DNA of 64,000 nucleotides from NCBI GenBank assembly GCA_009741485.1, contig CM019214.1:24388329-24452328 (forward strand), written 5' to 3'. How positions within the stretch are numbered: the first letter of the stretch is position 1; each line of letters opens with the position of its first letter. The notes under the pieces are model-generated. The model made no database searches. It was not told the DNA's origin and saw only the letters and a program-made list of their open reading frames with translations. The DNA comes from Malurus cyaneus samueli. Lineage: Eukaryota > Chordata > Aves > Passeriformes > Maluridae. The position numbers were made by a program, and so were the translations under genes. Below, piece by piece: positions 1 through 28,000 of the stretch.

Positions 1-969
1 TTCAGAATTACAATTTAATATTGTAATAGGAGGGGATATTAAAGTTATTCTGGCTTATTTCTTCTGCTTCATTAAGGTTGGGGTCTTTTTGGGAAGCTCC
101 TTTGTGTACATAGGTGCTCTTGTTGGCATAGAATCGAAGTAAGCTATCATGCTTTAAGAACATATTTGGCCTGGTGTCATGGAAGTGTCTCTACTCTAGG
201 GCTAACTGAGCTGTCTTTAATTGGCACCAGGATGTGAACGAGCTGCTCTAGGCTACAGTGATGGAAAACAGCCAGTTCTCCTTGTCCGAGAGAACTGAGC
301 TGCATGGAGTTTTACAGCTAAGATTAGTTGGCTGGTTCTTAGTTGGCACAGGAGATTTGGAGTATAATTTCTCAACTGTTTCTGGGAGGTTGTTTGTTTG
401 TTTGTTTGGTTTTTAATTGGGATCAGTAAGAAAGCTCTCTGTCAGCTAATTCCCTATGTTTTGCACTCATGGGATATTTGTATATACCATGAGAGTATGG
501 CGAAGAAAAAAGATAGGAAGCTGCCATTGTGCTGCTTTATGGATGGAAGTAAGACTACAAAATGCAGTGACTTGTGGGATTTCATCAGCTAAGCAAACTG
601 TTCTCACAAACTTTGCTCATTTTGAGCTTTTTTAGTTATGAAGAGAGAGTTTTTAGAAGTAACATAATAAGGATTAGAGGTAGATAAACCAACTTTAGAA
701 GCAAGGATGTAGTCCCTTTGCTACAGGATTTTTGAAATGTCTGGTGTGAAGTGATTGACAGTATTGTACCAACTTAATGAAACAGGCACCTGGCTTCCAT
801 GAAAGACAAAAAAGGGTTATTATAGCTTATGGAGATAAAAGGGGGGAAAAGGCGTCTAAAGCAGTCTTTGGCCACTTTTTCTTTTGCATGAAACAGTTAA
901 ATGCTACACTTCCCTTCATTAACCAGCAGACTGTATATTTAACTACCATAATTTACTCTTTTCCTTTAG
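1..969 (+). other. TXLNG: TXLNG intron (5' part outside the window)
   Basis: This stretch precedes the first visible TXLNG exon and ends in a pyrimidine-rich tract and AG at 968-969. I see no upstream taxilin exon in it. The short open frames at 398-592 and 777-977 have no recognisable protein similarity; the second only runs into the true exon's splice acceptor. A short TTTG run lies near 390-410. Confidence 0.7.
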
Positions 970-7267
<6,298 letters not shown>

Positions 7268-9085
7268 AATGAAGTGTAAACACTGTATTGAGAGATATAT
7301 TTTGTGTATAACTTTCTCTGTTGGTGGTAACTATTTGGTTTTGTGGTGAAAATTTTCTTACTTTTTCTACCATATCTGTATTTTCTTAGAACTACTGGAC
7401 TTACGTGGTACAGGAAGCTGCATAGCAGCTTTAAATAGCTTAAACTATAAATTTTCCACAACTGTGTTGCACATCTGCCTCATTTTTTAAAAGAAAATAT
7501 TTTTCCATAAAAGGATGCATGTGCGTTTCCTCCCCACAACACAAATCACTGTCATGGAAGACTGTGTACAGATCTAATACCGTTCGGGGAAAATGGTGAC
7601 AGCAGGTCACTCTTTGGTTTTAAAGAACAGCACTCTGATTTTGTTCATTGATTTGCCACTCAGTGTACTAAAGATTATCAATTTTTCCGGTAAATTTAGC
7701 TACATAAGGATGTCTAATGGCCAGTAAAAACATCAGCTTTCCCCCTATATATGTTTTCATATACATGAATGAAAAAGTAAAGGTCCAGACTATAGTAAAA
7801 GATATGTTAAAAGGGTTTTATGTACTTTGTGGTATGAAAAAACAGCTTTGAAAATACATTAAGTTGCAGCTGGTGAAACAGGGTGTAACAGCTTTTTGCA
7901 GATGTCTCAGGATTGTGTTGTAAAGGTTAGTTTGGACTATTTGCCCTACCTGTGAACATGTTAAATATAAACATGGGAAAATGTATAGTGATGCTACCAA
8001 GTGGGATTTTGTAGCTGTGAAGCCTGTTGCACGGGGTGTTGGCCACATTCTTCCCTCTTAGCTGCAGTGTGTCCACCACATGGTTATTCTGACTAGAGAA
8101 ATCCATTCATGTCTGAGCAAACCTCTGGATTATCTGAAGAGCTGGAGAATAAGACACTTCCTGCTGTAGGTGTGGAAGACAGGAGTCTGGCATAAAGACT
8201 TCCTCTAATAGCCAGGTATGTGATGCATTTGTTTGTTAAGATTATACTGGTTATAATTGAACATGAAGATTCAGATACTTTCCTGAAGTACAACGTGGAA
8301 TTTTCTGCACATTCGACCTCAGAGCTGCACCAGTTGGCAGAGTGCCTTCCCACTTAGTTTATCTGGTAAAGATGGTACTTCAACATCCTTAAATCAACAT
8401 AACACAAGCAGAGCCCTGTTATTAACCTTAAACCATATTGTATTTTCCTAGAAAATTTGATACAAACATTATGACTTCTTTTCTTGAAAGAAACTAGGAC
8501 CAACATTTATTTTTTGGCAGAGCAACATGATCTAACTACGAGCTACCCCTCACTTTAGTTCCCATGCATTTACTTTCTAGTTTTGGTTGCTGTCATTTTA
8601 AGAAATATGAACATGTGTAGCCTTTTCTGGTACTTAAAGTTTTTTGCACTTACTTGGGAGGGGATTTCTGAATCAAGCACATCTCAGTGAGCTTCCCACC
8701 CCCATTTGCCCTTGGCAGTTCAGTGGCTAAATTACTTGAATGTTCAGGCTGCACTGAGCTCCTGATCCTTTTCCTGTAGTAATGTACGTTGAAATAACAT
8801 AGCTGTATTGGAGAGAAAGGCTATGAAAGGCCTAATACATGTGTTTTAGCTCATACCACTAAGAGGAACTGTGCAAAACTGACATTTCTGAAACAGAGCA
8901 AGTGGGAAGCTGGCCATCTTTCTCTTAGATTTATGTGGGTTTGGTGTCTGTCATCCAAGCACAATACAGGAGTGAAAAGAAGGTAGCAGTGAACAGTCAG
9001 GTTAGATTCAGAGCTTTGAAATGCTGATAATGCAGACTGTATAGCATAAAAATAACTGGAAATAAATATTTCAGATTTGCTGTTC
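7268..9085 (+). other. TXLNG: Probable TXLNG 3'UTR
   Basis: This is non-coding AT-rich sequence after the TXLNG stop. The first canonical AATAAA on the + strand is at 9061-9066, so a 3'UTR of about 1.8 kb is inferred. Mammalian TXLNG also has a long 3'UTR. The open frames on the minus strand here are not recognised as genes. Confidence 0.5.
9061..9066 (+). terminator. TXLNG: Candidate TXLNG polyadenylation signal
   Basis: This is the first AATAAA downstream of the TXLNG stop. The downstream sequence is only moderately T-rich. A second AATAAA at 13050-13055 could serve a longer transcript. Confidence 0.35.
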
Positions 9086-12000
9086 AAATTACTTACTTTA
9101 TAGAATCAAGCTTGAAAAACAGGTGTTGTGAGAACTGGTTTTCAGCTAACACTAAGCATGATGTAATTTTCCTGAGGAAAAGTGAAAAATTTTGTATCTG
9201 GTGCATCGTACGCTTGCAAGGTAGGACATGCAGTTTTCTATTTTTACAATTTATTATTTGGACATTTGTATTCTGAACAATTCTTTCTATAGTGCTTATT
9301 TTACATGGAGGCAAGAGGGAGTTTTTGGACCCTGCTGCAAGAATATTTTAAAGGGCTTTTAGAGACATGACAGACACGTATAGAACAGCAATACAAGTAT
9401 CTTTGTTACTGGCTAAACATGTAAATGAAGCAGAATGCCCCAAGTGAAAGGTTTTTAAAATGGGGATATCTTCTTTTCTACCCTCAACATACTCTTACAA
9501 TAGCAACTTACCTGGCCAAGGCAAGCTGTACTTTGCTTCCTGAAACCAGTCAGCAGAGTTTCATGCATTGCTTAAAAAGTGTTGATTAAAAGAAAAATAC
9601 AAATTGATGTAAGGGATAAGCTCAGCACTGTCACTGATCTGCCATACTGCAGGCTATTGCACTGCCAGGCTGCAGCCAAAGGGGCTCCAGTAGGGTTTTT
9701 AGTAAACTTGTATTACTGCCTTTCTCCCACTACTACAAACAATTTAACTTGGGATGTTAACTGATGTAGCCTGAGATGAGTGCGTCTAATTGTAAAAACT
9801 GGGGTCTGATTGACAGTTTCACCATGATTAAGCTGCAAAAAGCTAAATTGTATGTGATTCAAGACCCAAATACGTGTAATGTACACACGTAAGTTAGGGC
9901 TGTATCTCTATTGTTTTGTCCTTCCTTTCATTACACCTGGTTACGTTACAGTTCAATTCTCAGGTGTTGCAGAAAATCTACCTCTTTGGACTGTAGATGG
10001 AAATAACTGTGAAAAAAGTGATGCAGAAATCTAGTTTGTGCTAAACACACTGCTTTATTTTTACAACCCATGTCTGCTTTCATGAGGAAAAGTGATAAAT
10101 GAACAGGCAGTCTTGTTTTGCTTTTCAAAAACATTTTGTAGAGATTTTTCACTAATGTGAATCTGAAATTTTATCTACTCGATTCTGTATAGATTAAGTA
10201 AATAAGTATGCTTAATATACTGGACTCTGAGTTTTTCTTTAACTTCATGTCTTCTAACTGAATCTGCTGGAACTATTTTTTTGAAAAGTCGAGCATAAAA
10301 ATTAAACAATGCGAAATTTGAGTTCAGGAGTATTGTTGGAGTGAGCTGCCTTGGGCAGGGGCTGCTCTGGGGTCGGGGCAGTGACTTGTGCATTCCTGGT
10401 GGTATCGTGTGGGAGCAGCCTGGGGCAAGGGGTGAGTGGGTGCTGCACTCTGCTCACCTCGCTTGGAGTGTCTAAGGTGAGGGTCACTTGAACCATGGAG
10501 GGCAGGAACTCTGGCTGAACCTGCCCCTGCCTGCTTTGAATTCTGCTCATGCCTTTTCTCTCCAAAAATTTATCCATCATAGTTCATTTGGGTGCTCTGT
10601 GAAAAATGGGGGGATTTATGCCAAAAAATAACGTATCCTAGTAAGTGTCCGTCATCAAACATTCCCCATTCAGTCATACTATGTAGGGTCATCTGTTCCT
10701 AATGCACACCCCCTCCCAGTTTCCCAATACTGAAAAGTGTTCTGTTTGCCTTTTTTGGCATATTCTCTTACATTTGGCAACTTCCCTAAAATGGGCTTTG
10801 TTTTGGAACTGTGTTTGAGTTCAGTTTTCCTTTGTATCTTTTGTTTCTAGGTAGCATTTAGAACTGCTCTACAACAGCATACTCTGATGTGCTTTGTGAC
10901 TCTTTGAAAATAGTATTAACAATTTTGGTTTTAAATTTTAAAAATTAACTTGTTTGAAGATATCCATTTTATAAAATGAGCAACAGAGGTCCTAGCCTTG
11001 AGCCTTCTCTAGAGCTGTGCCAAGAATTTTGAAATCCAAGTATGCTGTCTGGTCTTAGTTTCTCTCCTTGTACTTTGAAGTATTCCCTCATATCTGAGAC
11101 TTACCTCCTCAAAGGTGCTGCCTCTGCTCCGGTGTAAACAACTCTTTCTCACCTCTCTTCCAGTGCATGCTGATCTAGAAGTCAAATCTGTTATTACTTT
11201 CTTGGAACTTTGCACTTTTCCTAAGTTCCTTATGAAAACTGGTCAGATTTGCAAGCTTTTGCTAGAGGGAAATGTGGTCACAGTTAATAGCTGAGGATTT
11301 TTAGCTTTTTCCTTTTTTTAATCAAGTGCTAAGTCTCTCCTGTTAATTCACATGCACATATGTACACACACATTTGAGCTTTACTTCTCATGTGAAGAGT
11401 AGGTCTGAGGGGAAAACCTCTTTCACCAGCTGCATTCTGAGCCCTCCAGGCACATGTGTTTGATGTAAGAGATGCTTGTTTTTATGCCTTTAAAAAGTTA
11501 TTCCTCACTTTTGGAAAGGAACTTTTTGTTCCTTTCTGGTTTTGTTTGGTTTGGTTGCTTGGATTTTTAAAATTTTATGGTTTACGTTTAAATTCTGGTA
11601 ATTCCACCTTTTTCTTCTTGTTTAGGAATTCCTTTTTGAAGGAAGGTTGTATTTCCTTCTAGCAGCCTAACTCAGCCTCATCTGAGTGTTAGCTTTTACA
11701 GATCTTGCTGACTCTGGCACCCATTTAGCCTGAACTTTTAAGTAATTTAAGAATACTGTGCTGCCCACGAAGACTTTATTTTAATTTCCTTTAAAACTGC
11801 TTGTTGTCTTTTAGCTTTGAGGTTGCCCATTGTTTTGGATTTCTTGTTCAGACAGGGATCTGGGCTGTGCCTCTCTCATGGACTTGGGACACTTGAAGCA
11901 GCCCTTTGTGTAATTCCAGACTGTGCCAAGAACACTGCTCCTACAGTTCCACTTCAAGAAAGTAACCTCTTAGAGCCTTTACAAATTTAAATACCCTGTT

Positions 12001-15000
12001 ACGTTTTAGGGTATTTCAAGCTAAGGAAATGAATTTAAGTCGCTCTTTTTTGAACTCAGTCTGGATACAACCAAATGACATTATTCATTATCACTTCCAC
12101 CAAGTTTATGTTCTGGTGGTAAGGGTCAAAATAACCATCTCAGCTCTGCCAAGTCCAAGATACAATGCTGGTATTTAATCCACATAATTCGTTGGAGTTG
12201 TTTGGTTGGTTTCTACCCCTTAAACATGTATTCATACAAAACCATTTGATCTTGGTCATGCTGCCTGTTTTATAAATCCTGCTCATCAAAACTTTCGCTG
12301 GCTTTGTGCATCTTCTGTATCCTGCAGGGTGGTTACTGACTCTTCTCCTAACCCTTTTCTCAAGCATAAGGATTTGATGCACTGTTTATGTTGTAAAAGA
12401 GAAATCTGTTGCCTTTTAAAGGAGAAGAATAGTTGAACTCTCCAAACCTTCTGTTACATATGCTGGACTCTGCCTGAACTGGGGGAAACCTTGGGAGTGA
12501 AATTCACAGACAGAAGCTGATGTTGAAAGAATTACAAAGAATCTACCACAGAGAACATCCCAGTGGTGGGAAAGCAGCAGGTCAAACTGGGGTTTGACTT
12601 AAATACTTGCTTCCTGTAGAGAGTTTACTCAGCTTTGTTCGGCTGTTTCAGTGCTGAAGACGTACTGAGGATGAACATACACACAGAGGATGATGAAGTA
12701 TAGTTTGGATAATGGTATAAACCATGTGGCTACATAGCAAAAATTACCTGATATCCAACAGTTAATGGTGTTGAGGGTCTAACATTAAAAGCAAATACAG
12801 TTCTCGCACACAGTAAACACCTGAACTTGCTTTTTGCTACATTGAAGCAAAATGCAGGAATGGTACACACCCTCTTAGGTTTGTTGTTGTATAGTTATCA
12901 GTTTTCCAAAATATATCAGTTACTCTTAACACCTTGCAGCTCCTCATCGACATTTTCTGTCAAGTTTATCTTACGAGGAGTTGGTGATGCAAACTCTCAT
13001 TCTGCGGGAAGAGTGGGAGCAAAAATTTGTGATGCACACTAGTAATGGCAATAAAAGACCCATCTGTCACAGTGCAAGAGTGCTGCTGCTCTCCAGAAGT
13101 ACTGGTGTGGTGTGACAAGAGCCTGGCTGAAGATTTTTATCATTCAACTTCTGGAAAAACATGTCTGTTGAAATAGAAACGGTTTCAAATACAGTTTATA
13201 ATTTCACTGTCATTCATGTATTTCAGTACGAAGAGGAAAGTATTTAGATTTCCTTGGTGTAGGCTGAAAACCTTGGGGAGAAAAAATACTGAAAATTTGC
13301 ATCAAATACATAGCTATTGAGAACAAGTGCGGAAGTCATCCTAAACCAGCCTTTTTTTCATTTTAAATTATCTTCTGTAGTTTTTGTTATACCTGGTTTT
13401 CTGGAAACAGCCAGTACAAAAAAGGTAGTTCTCAAAACTCAGTACACAGTTCCCTTGAAAAGAAAGGCCAGTGGATGGAAAGCCTGGTCGTGCTTCTTTG
13501 CCCCTGCACATGTGAACGTGCAGCAGTAACACTCACTGAACTAAGTATACTCCATAAGTACCGTGTTAGCACACCTGAAGTAACTCCTGTCTATTACCAT
13601 AAATATTTTGCTGGAGCCATTTTTCAGGTTGACAGTTTTTGCTTTTTTTTTAAGCTTCAACTTCCATTATATTTAATGCTATTAAACAGCAGTGCACAAG
13701 CAGTTATCTACTTCCTCTCAATCTTAAGGCATTCAGCTAAATAGACTTAAATGCAATCTTCCAATGTTTCACAAACATACTACTCAGGCATTAAAAAATA
13801 CTGAAAAAAAAACTACTTGCAAATTAAGAACTGTATTGGTCCCAGCACTGCGCTCTCAGTAACAGCACTTTTAGCCAACTTTTCTCCGAATTAAATGCTG
13901 GCTATGGGACTGAGCGCTGAAGAGGCCCTGCAGGAGGGAGGGGTCATGTCACAGAGCACTTCTCTCTCTGCACTAGGAGGAGCCACCATCATGCTCTTGG
14001 GGAAATATTTCTGGTTTTCCAGAAAGCTGGGCCATTGCCATCTTAATTTCCAGTTTTTCGAGAGCTCCATGTGTCAGAATGATTGACAAAAGTGGGGCCT
14101 GACCAAAACCCACCCCAGAATTCAGTGATTAATGCTTATCATGTGCTGTCACTTGCATTTGCCCAGCAGGGTGGGGGAGAGAATAGGAAGAAAATCTCCA
14201 GCGTACAGCTGGAGGAGTTTCAAAGCAGGGTGTGGGGGGATAAATCACTTGTACCCTCCTTGACACAGGTCAGTGCCCTGCCACCATCCAAGCAGTGGCC
14301 ACCACAAAAGGCCCTCTTCACCTTTCTCCACCCATTTCATTGCTGAGCATGGCCTAAAGAAAGGAATATCCTTTTGGCCAGCCGGGGTCAGCTGTCCCAG
14401 CTGTGTCCCCTCCCCAGCTCACACCCCTTCACCCCCCCCGGCCTACATGATGTGCAAGCACCACTCTGCAAGAGTCAAAGCACCAGTGTGTTATCAGACT
14501 GTTCCAGCCCTAAATCCAAACCACAGCCCCCAGCACATCACTGCTGGGATGGACACACACTCCATCCCAGCCTGAGCCAGCACATTCAGCTCGGCAGCTT
14601 GAGCCCAGAAGTCTATGAACTTGTTACAGTTCCAGTGAGAGGAGAGAAAGGTGTCACATTCTATAAGTCACCACAGGCATCTCTGTATTTTCAGCCTGAG
14701 CAGAAAGATCAGGACAGTCAGCAATTCATTTACTTGAGGTCTGTCTTCAATAAGTAAGAGCTTTAATTTAAACTCCAGTTAGACACTGACTTAGATTTGT
14801 CTGACTGACAGCTCCCAACATAATCCATTACCTGTCTGTAGATCCATAATAAATATGGAGAAATAGTGCTTCTACTCAGTCAGAATTCTCCAGATTTTCA
14901 AAGAGTCATATGTTTAGAAGCAACCTGTGTTTGTCTTGTATTTTTTCAGACACTAATGTATTTTAGACAGCTGCCCCATTGCCTCATTTAATGAAAAAAT

Positions 15001-15449
15001 ACTACAGGAGGGTTCTAACTAAACACAGGCAACACCAATTCACCAAAGGCACTCCCACCTTGACACTTAAGAAAATAAGGATAGGGCTTTTACCACCACC
15101 CACAAAAAACCCCACAATACATTCACACAAAACCCAACCACTAATCACCCAAACACAAAGAAGTTATTTGAGTCTGCTCAAGATTTATACTTGAACTTCA
15201 CATGAGTGAGATCTACTAGCTCGTCCCATGAATTCCCTAAAACTCCTATATCCATTCCCTCTGTAAAAGAGTCAAGTTATCTATTTTAATTTTTTTGCAT
15301 GAAGACAACTCTAATCTTCCCAGACCCTTAATTTTGGGCTAAGTTACAATAAAAAAAAAAAACATAACTTTATCACGAGGTAGCAATTAAAATTATATTC
15401 AGGCAAGAAGGCATTCAACTTAAGCCAGTGGATATTAAACACACCAAAC
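9086..15449. other. Intergenic sequence between convergent TXLNG and RBBP7
   Basis: I recognise no gene here. GC-richer patches lie at about 10320-10550 and 13890-14600, and one of them carries a 127-codon frame (14374-14757, +) with no familiar motif, low-complexity composition and no splice logic. No CR1 or LTR signature was recognised. Confidence 0.5.
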
Positions 15450-15464
15450 CTTTTTTTAATGGGT

Positions 15465-15470
15465 TTTATT
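15465..15470 (-). terminator. RBBP7: Candidate RBBP7 polyadenylation signal
   Basis: AATAAA on the minus strand is followed within about 30 nt by GGTTTGGTGTGTTT, a GT-rich downstream element. It gives a 3'UTR of about 430 nt, and it is the best supported of three candidates. Confidence 0.5.
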
Positions 15471-15793
15471 TATGCAAAGTCACTGAAAAATGGTGTGTAA
15501 AAGTGAAAGGTTCTTTTTACATATTAATAAAAAGGGGTGTTTTTTGTACAGTTTCTATGTGTGAAGAGTGTGTGATCATTTTATTTACAGTAACCCACAA
15601 AGTTTGTTTAAATGAGAATTAACACCTATTTTCTCTAAAGCTAATGGCTGTACAATATACAACACCTCAAAGTGCCCACATAACCAGAGGGATCCCATGA
15701 GAACTTGATTATACAAGCTTTTTGTTATCCAATAAATTTCTTGTTTTCATGTAATGCTTCTGCCCAGTGGGAGGTTTTGGTTTGGATTGGCTG

Positions 15794-15817
15794 TTTTTTT
15801 TTTTTGGGGGGGGGGGG
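15794..15817. repeat. Adjacent homopolymers T12/G12
   Basis: Twelve T are followed directly by twelve G on the + strand, read as C12-A12 in the RBBP7 transcript's 3'UTR. Such a junction is prone to length error and to real length polymorphism. Confidence 0.9.
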
Positions 15818-15887
15818 CTTTATTTTCTGTATACAGTAGTGAATTATATTACTATGTGATTCCCAGTAGTTCCTTGAGGAAGAAAAG

Positions 15888-23821
<7,934 letters not shown>

Positions 23822-24049
23822 GGCCGGCGAGACGCGGCGCCAGCACGGAGCTGAGGAGACAGGAGGGAAAAGGAGGAGGAAGCAGGAGGGAGAGCAGGAG
23901 GGGACGGGAAAGGAGGAAAGGAGGGAGGGAGTGCGCACAGGAGCCCCTGGAAAGGCAGGTGAGGTCGGGCAGGGCCGCCTGTGCCTCGGGACAGCCCCAC
24001 CTCTGACAACCCCCGGCCCCTAAAGAGATGCCGGGCTGCGGCGGGCCGG

Positions 24050-24797
24050 AGGGGGCGAGGAGGGGCCGGGAGAAGGCGAGGAGGGGCGGGGGAAAATGAG
24101 GCGGGGCCGAGGGAAGGCGAGGAGGGGCCGGGGGAAGGCGAGGAGGGGCCGGGGAAGGCGAGGCGGGGCCGGGGAAGGCGAGGAGGGGCCGGGGAAGGCG
24201 AGGAGGGGCCGAGGGAAGGCGAGGAGGGGCCGAGGGAAGGCGAGGAGGGGCCGGGGAAGGCGAGGAGGGGCCGGGGGAAGGCGAGGAGGGGCCGAGGGAA
24301 GGCGAGGAGGGGCCGGGGGAAGGCGAGGCGGGGCCGAGGGAAGGCGAGGAGGGGCCGAGGGAAGGCGAGGAGGGGCCGGGGAAGGCGAGGAGGGGCCGGG
24401 GAAGGCGAGGAGGGGCCGGGGAAGGCGAGGAGGGGCCGGGGAAGGCGAGGAGGGGCCGGGGAAGGCGAGGAGGGGCCGGGGAAGGCGAGGAGGGGCCGGG
24501 GGAAGGCGAGGCGGGGCCGAGGGAAGGCAGGAGGGGCCGAGGGAAGGCAGGGGGGCCGAGGGAAGGCGAGGAGGGGCCGGGGAAGGCGAGGCGGGGCCGA
24601 GGGAAGGCGAGGAGGGGCCGGGGGAAGGCGAGGAGGGGCCGGGGGAAGGCGAGGAGGGGCCGGGGGAAGGCGAGGGGGGCCGAGGGAAGGCGAGGAGGGG
24701 CCGGGGGAAGGCGAGGAGGGGCCGAGGGAAGGCGAGGAGGGGCCGGGGGAAGGCGAGGAGGGGCCGGGGGAAGGCGAGGCGGGGCCGAGGGAAGGCT
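24050..24797. repeat. G-rich minisatellite, 20-21 bp unit, about 36 copies
   Basis: The core unit is AGGGGCCGGGGAAGGCGAGG, with 21-bp variants carrying GGGGGAA or GAGGGAA and a GCGGGG alternative to GAGGGG. A block around 24365-24490 is almost perfectly homogeneous at period 20. The + strand is purine- and G-rich with many closely spaced G-runs, so quadruplex formation is plausible. It begins about 230 bp upstream of the RBBP7 start codon. The long frames through it (up to 350 codons, both strands) are products of the repeat. Confidence 0.95.
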
Positions 24798-24942
24798 CAG
24801 GCGGCTGGGCCGCGCTGTGGCCGCGAGGTGGGGCTGTAGGAAAAGCAGCGCCACCGAGAAAATTCCTATTAAGTATTTCTTACTTAATGAGCACTAAATT
24901 TTATTAAAAACTTGGAAATTAATTCCATTTCGCAACTAGAAA

Positions 24943-25050
24943 TGATAGAATCTTTGAATCTTAGAGTGGTGTGGGTTGGAGGGGACCTTAAAGATCAGCG
25001 CATTCCAACTCCCCTGCACTGAGCAGGGAGGCTTTCTACTACACCAGGTA
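24943..25050 (-). mobile_element. CR1-type LINE 3' end fragment
   Basis: The + strand reads like the reverse complement of an avian CR1 3' tail: a TTAGAGTGGTGTGGGTTGGA block, GGGACCTTAAAGATC, a CCAACTCCCCTGCACT block, then CTACACCAGG. The octamer-like tail (ATTCTATC on the minus strand) is at 24943-24955. It is a short 5'-truncated copy. Confidence 0.82.
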
Positions 25051-28000
25051 AGTAAATCTCTAGGTAAAAATTGTTACGGTTGCCACAGTTTTTTCAGCAA
25101 TGGTGCTGAATACTGCTTAATTTTCTAGACGAAATGTATGCTTGAACTATTTTTTAGTTGCAGTTATGGAATGGAAGGCACTGAACTGCATTACTGAGCT
25201 GTCAAACACACAGGATCAGTCAGTTTTACCAGAGTTTTAAATTCTGTTGCTCTCTAATGGGGTCACTGGTGGTGTCTCATACTCTGACAAGTGGCATGGC
25301 TTTGTTTGAGTAGCCACGTACAAATCAAACAGTGGAACTCACTGCTGAGCTAGAGATGGTGGCCAGAAAGGGAAACAGCCAGATAGTAGCTGGCATTTAA
25401 TTTTCATTTCCCCTCTGTGAGGACACTCTTCATGGATTGAGCCTTCTAGGGCCTGGACACCAGTTTTTCAAACAAGGAATCCAGTTACGGAAAATGTTTA
25501 TGTCTAGCAAAGGCAGGAGACTCCGAGGCTGGTAATAGCAGCCAAAGGCTGTAGCATGGGAATCAGGGAATAAGACTGAGGAAGGCAGCCAGCTCCTCCA
25601 ACTGGAAGCTTTCCCTAATGAACCACTGCTCTTCTGACCAGAGTGTTAAAAAGCAGAAATCTTATGGTGAAGTTAAATAACTATATATTAATCTTCTCCT
25701 TAACCTGCACAAATTGGAATTAAACCTGTGCATGGGTTATTTATTTAAAGTAAGAATCCTGTTAAATTGCATGGATGCTGTATAGTGGTCAGCTCCATAG
25801 AGTGCAGGAGTTAACACAGTGCCTTGTCCTACCAGATGTGGCACCAACTTCCCTTTGGCACCGCTTTCTCGATGCTTTGGTGTTTGCTGCCAGGTTTGTG
25901 CCTACTCCTACGAAGTGCAGAGACCTTCCTAAAACATTTTCAGAGTGAAGACTGAACCTTTCAGAGCCTGTGTTTTGTCACAGAGTGTTAATCACTTAAA
26001 CCTCAGATAATGGGTGGGGGAAATCTCTGTCAGGCTTCCTGGCTTTAAGTGACCTGTGTTAGCTCTCACTGTAGGGTGAATATGTGGCCCCTTGAAAGAA
26101 GAATGTATCAGCATTTAGGTGGGATGCTCTTCGTGATTTTGTAAACAGCAGTATTTGTGGCCACAGCTTATCTGGAATATGATAGGGAAAATGTGAATTA
26201 GTTTTGAAAAATGGTAGACAAAATTGTTCTTCAATGATGTCATGTAGGGCTTGGCTGAACTATAAGCGAAGAATTGCTCCCTAACCCTCCACAAATTTTT
26301 GCTGACTCTGTTTAGGATCTGGAAATCAAGTTGGATTATAATGGGTTCCAGAACTAGTACTAGCTTTGCTGAACAAAACCTGTCATGTCTAGATCTCAGA
26401 ATAGTTGGTAAGTGACCAGCACAGTTCTGTTCTCCTTTTTAACAATTACAATTGCACGCAACCACATTTTCTTTTCATTTAAATCTGTGCACCAAAGATG
26501 TGTTATTAAGTGCTCTTCTCTCGTTTGGATTATCATGGAAGAGACAATTTATAACACTACATCTATCAAAGACAGCACATCACTAACTCTTTTGTTGGTT
26601 ATTTGCAATTCATTGGTGTGGTCATATCTGTGACCACACATCTAAAACATATCCTTTGATTCCCATACTTTGTAAGGAAAGCAATTACCCAAGGCTGTTG
26701 TTCATCATTTGCAGGATGTGTAAAATGTACCATAAATTGGTTCTGAAGTGAACGAGTGACTTGAATCATAAGTTTTATTTTTATTAAGCTGTACTTCTTT
26801 CAAACCTAAGCATGAAATACTGCGTCTTCATTTCAGTAAAAACCCACCATCACCTGCATCCTCAATTGTACGTGCTGCATTCTGCTTCAAATTGGCAGAC
26901 ATATTTATGAAGAATTACATGCACTTGTTAATTTTAGCTTGAAGACTGATTTATTATTCTGCAAAGAATTAGCTGTCTTGCTGTTGCTTCTGTCTCTTAA
27001 ACATTATGCAGAGCTGATGGATGTTCTTAGCATAACTCAGCAAGTAGATGTAGGTATTACTGTGAATGACCATGTCAGTCAGAAAACTGTGTGAAGTAAA
27101 ACAAGTTTGCACAAAAACTCAGAAGTGCCCATTGGAAAAGTGAAACAGCATCCTCAATAGTTGTTATTCTCTAATATATTTACTGTCATTGCATCGTTTC
27201 AGTAGTATATTTGGAATAAAGCATCATTTTCTTCAAAGATGTAGATAAGAAAAGCATACTTCATTTTAATGAATAAACATTCACTCTAAATTTCTTGAAA
27301 TGTGACTGTGTTTATTTTCCCCACTGCTCATGCAATATTTCTTTCTATTTACCCAGCAATTGTCATCTCCCCAATATCAATCACACCTAACCAAACCTCT
27401 GATGTCACAAAAATCTTGAGCTGCAGCCGTGTCTTGGATATGTTCTCTGTGACATGCTGGTTGGGATTTGTCTAATGACAGCAGTCTCCAATAGTTCACT
27501 TCTAAAGAGCCGTGGCTGTGTTTTATCCTGATGGGCGACATCTGTGTGCTGCATAGACATTGTGCAAATAGCAGCTTTTGCTTTGCATTGAATAAAGTGC
27601 ATTTATGGGAATGTCAGTACTTAGGGGAAAGCATGACTCACTGGGATTATATCCAGCGTTGTGGACAAATACTCCTCTCACACCTTCTCAGTGGCATTGT
27701 TCCCACCATGGGGATGCTGTAGCAGGAACTCATGAGCTGCAGGGTTTGGATAACTAGCACTGTTAGTCACACTTTCAGCTAACTGCTGCATATTGTATTG
27801 AATTTCAAGCTGCAAATGAGAGGAAATCCGATGGCAGTCTTATGTGTTCCTTCAGCATTCAGGAATATACAATGTTTTACCTTTGAAGTGGAATACATTT
27901 ATGCTGTAAGGTACAAACCAAGCTTGTTCTCATATGACAAGTCCCTCCTTCACCTCCCAAAGTAACAGTCACACTGAGCTAAGACTAATCCAACCTGGCT

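Larger units (their letters stand above)
15450..15887 (-). other. RBBP7: Probable RBBP7 3'UTR
   Basis: This is the inferred untranslated region after the RBBP7 stop at 15888, ending near the polyadenylation signal at 15465-15470. It contains the paired homopolymer tract at 15794-15817 and other possible AATAAA signals on the minus strand at 15819-15824 and 15580-15585. Confidence 0.5.

Noticed and set aside
14374..14757. 127-codon plus-strand frame in a GC-richer patch
   Set aside because: It has Pro/Ser/His-rich composition with overlapping frames and no recognised domain.
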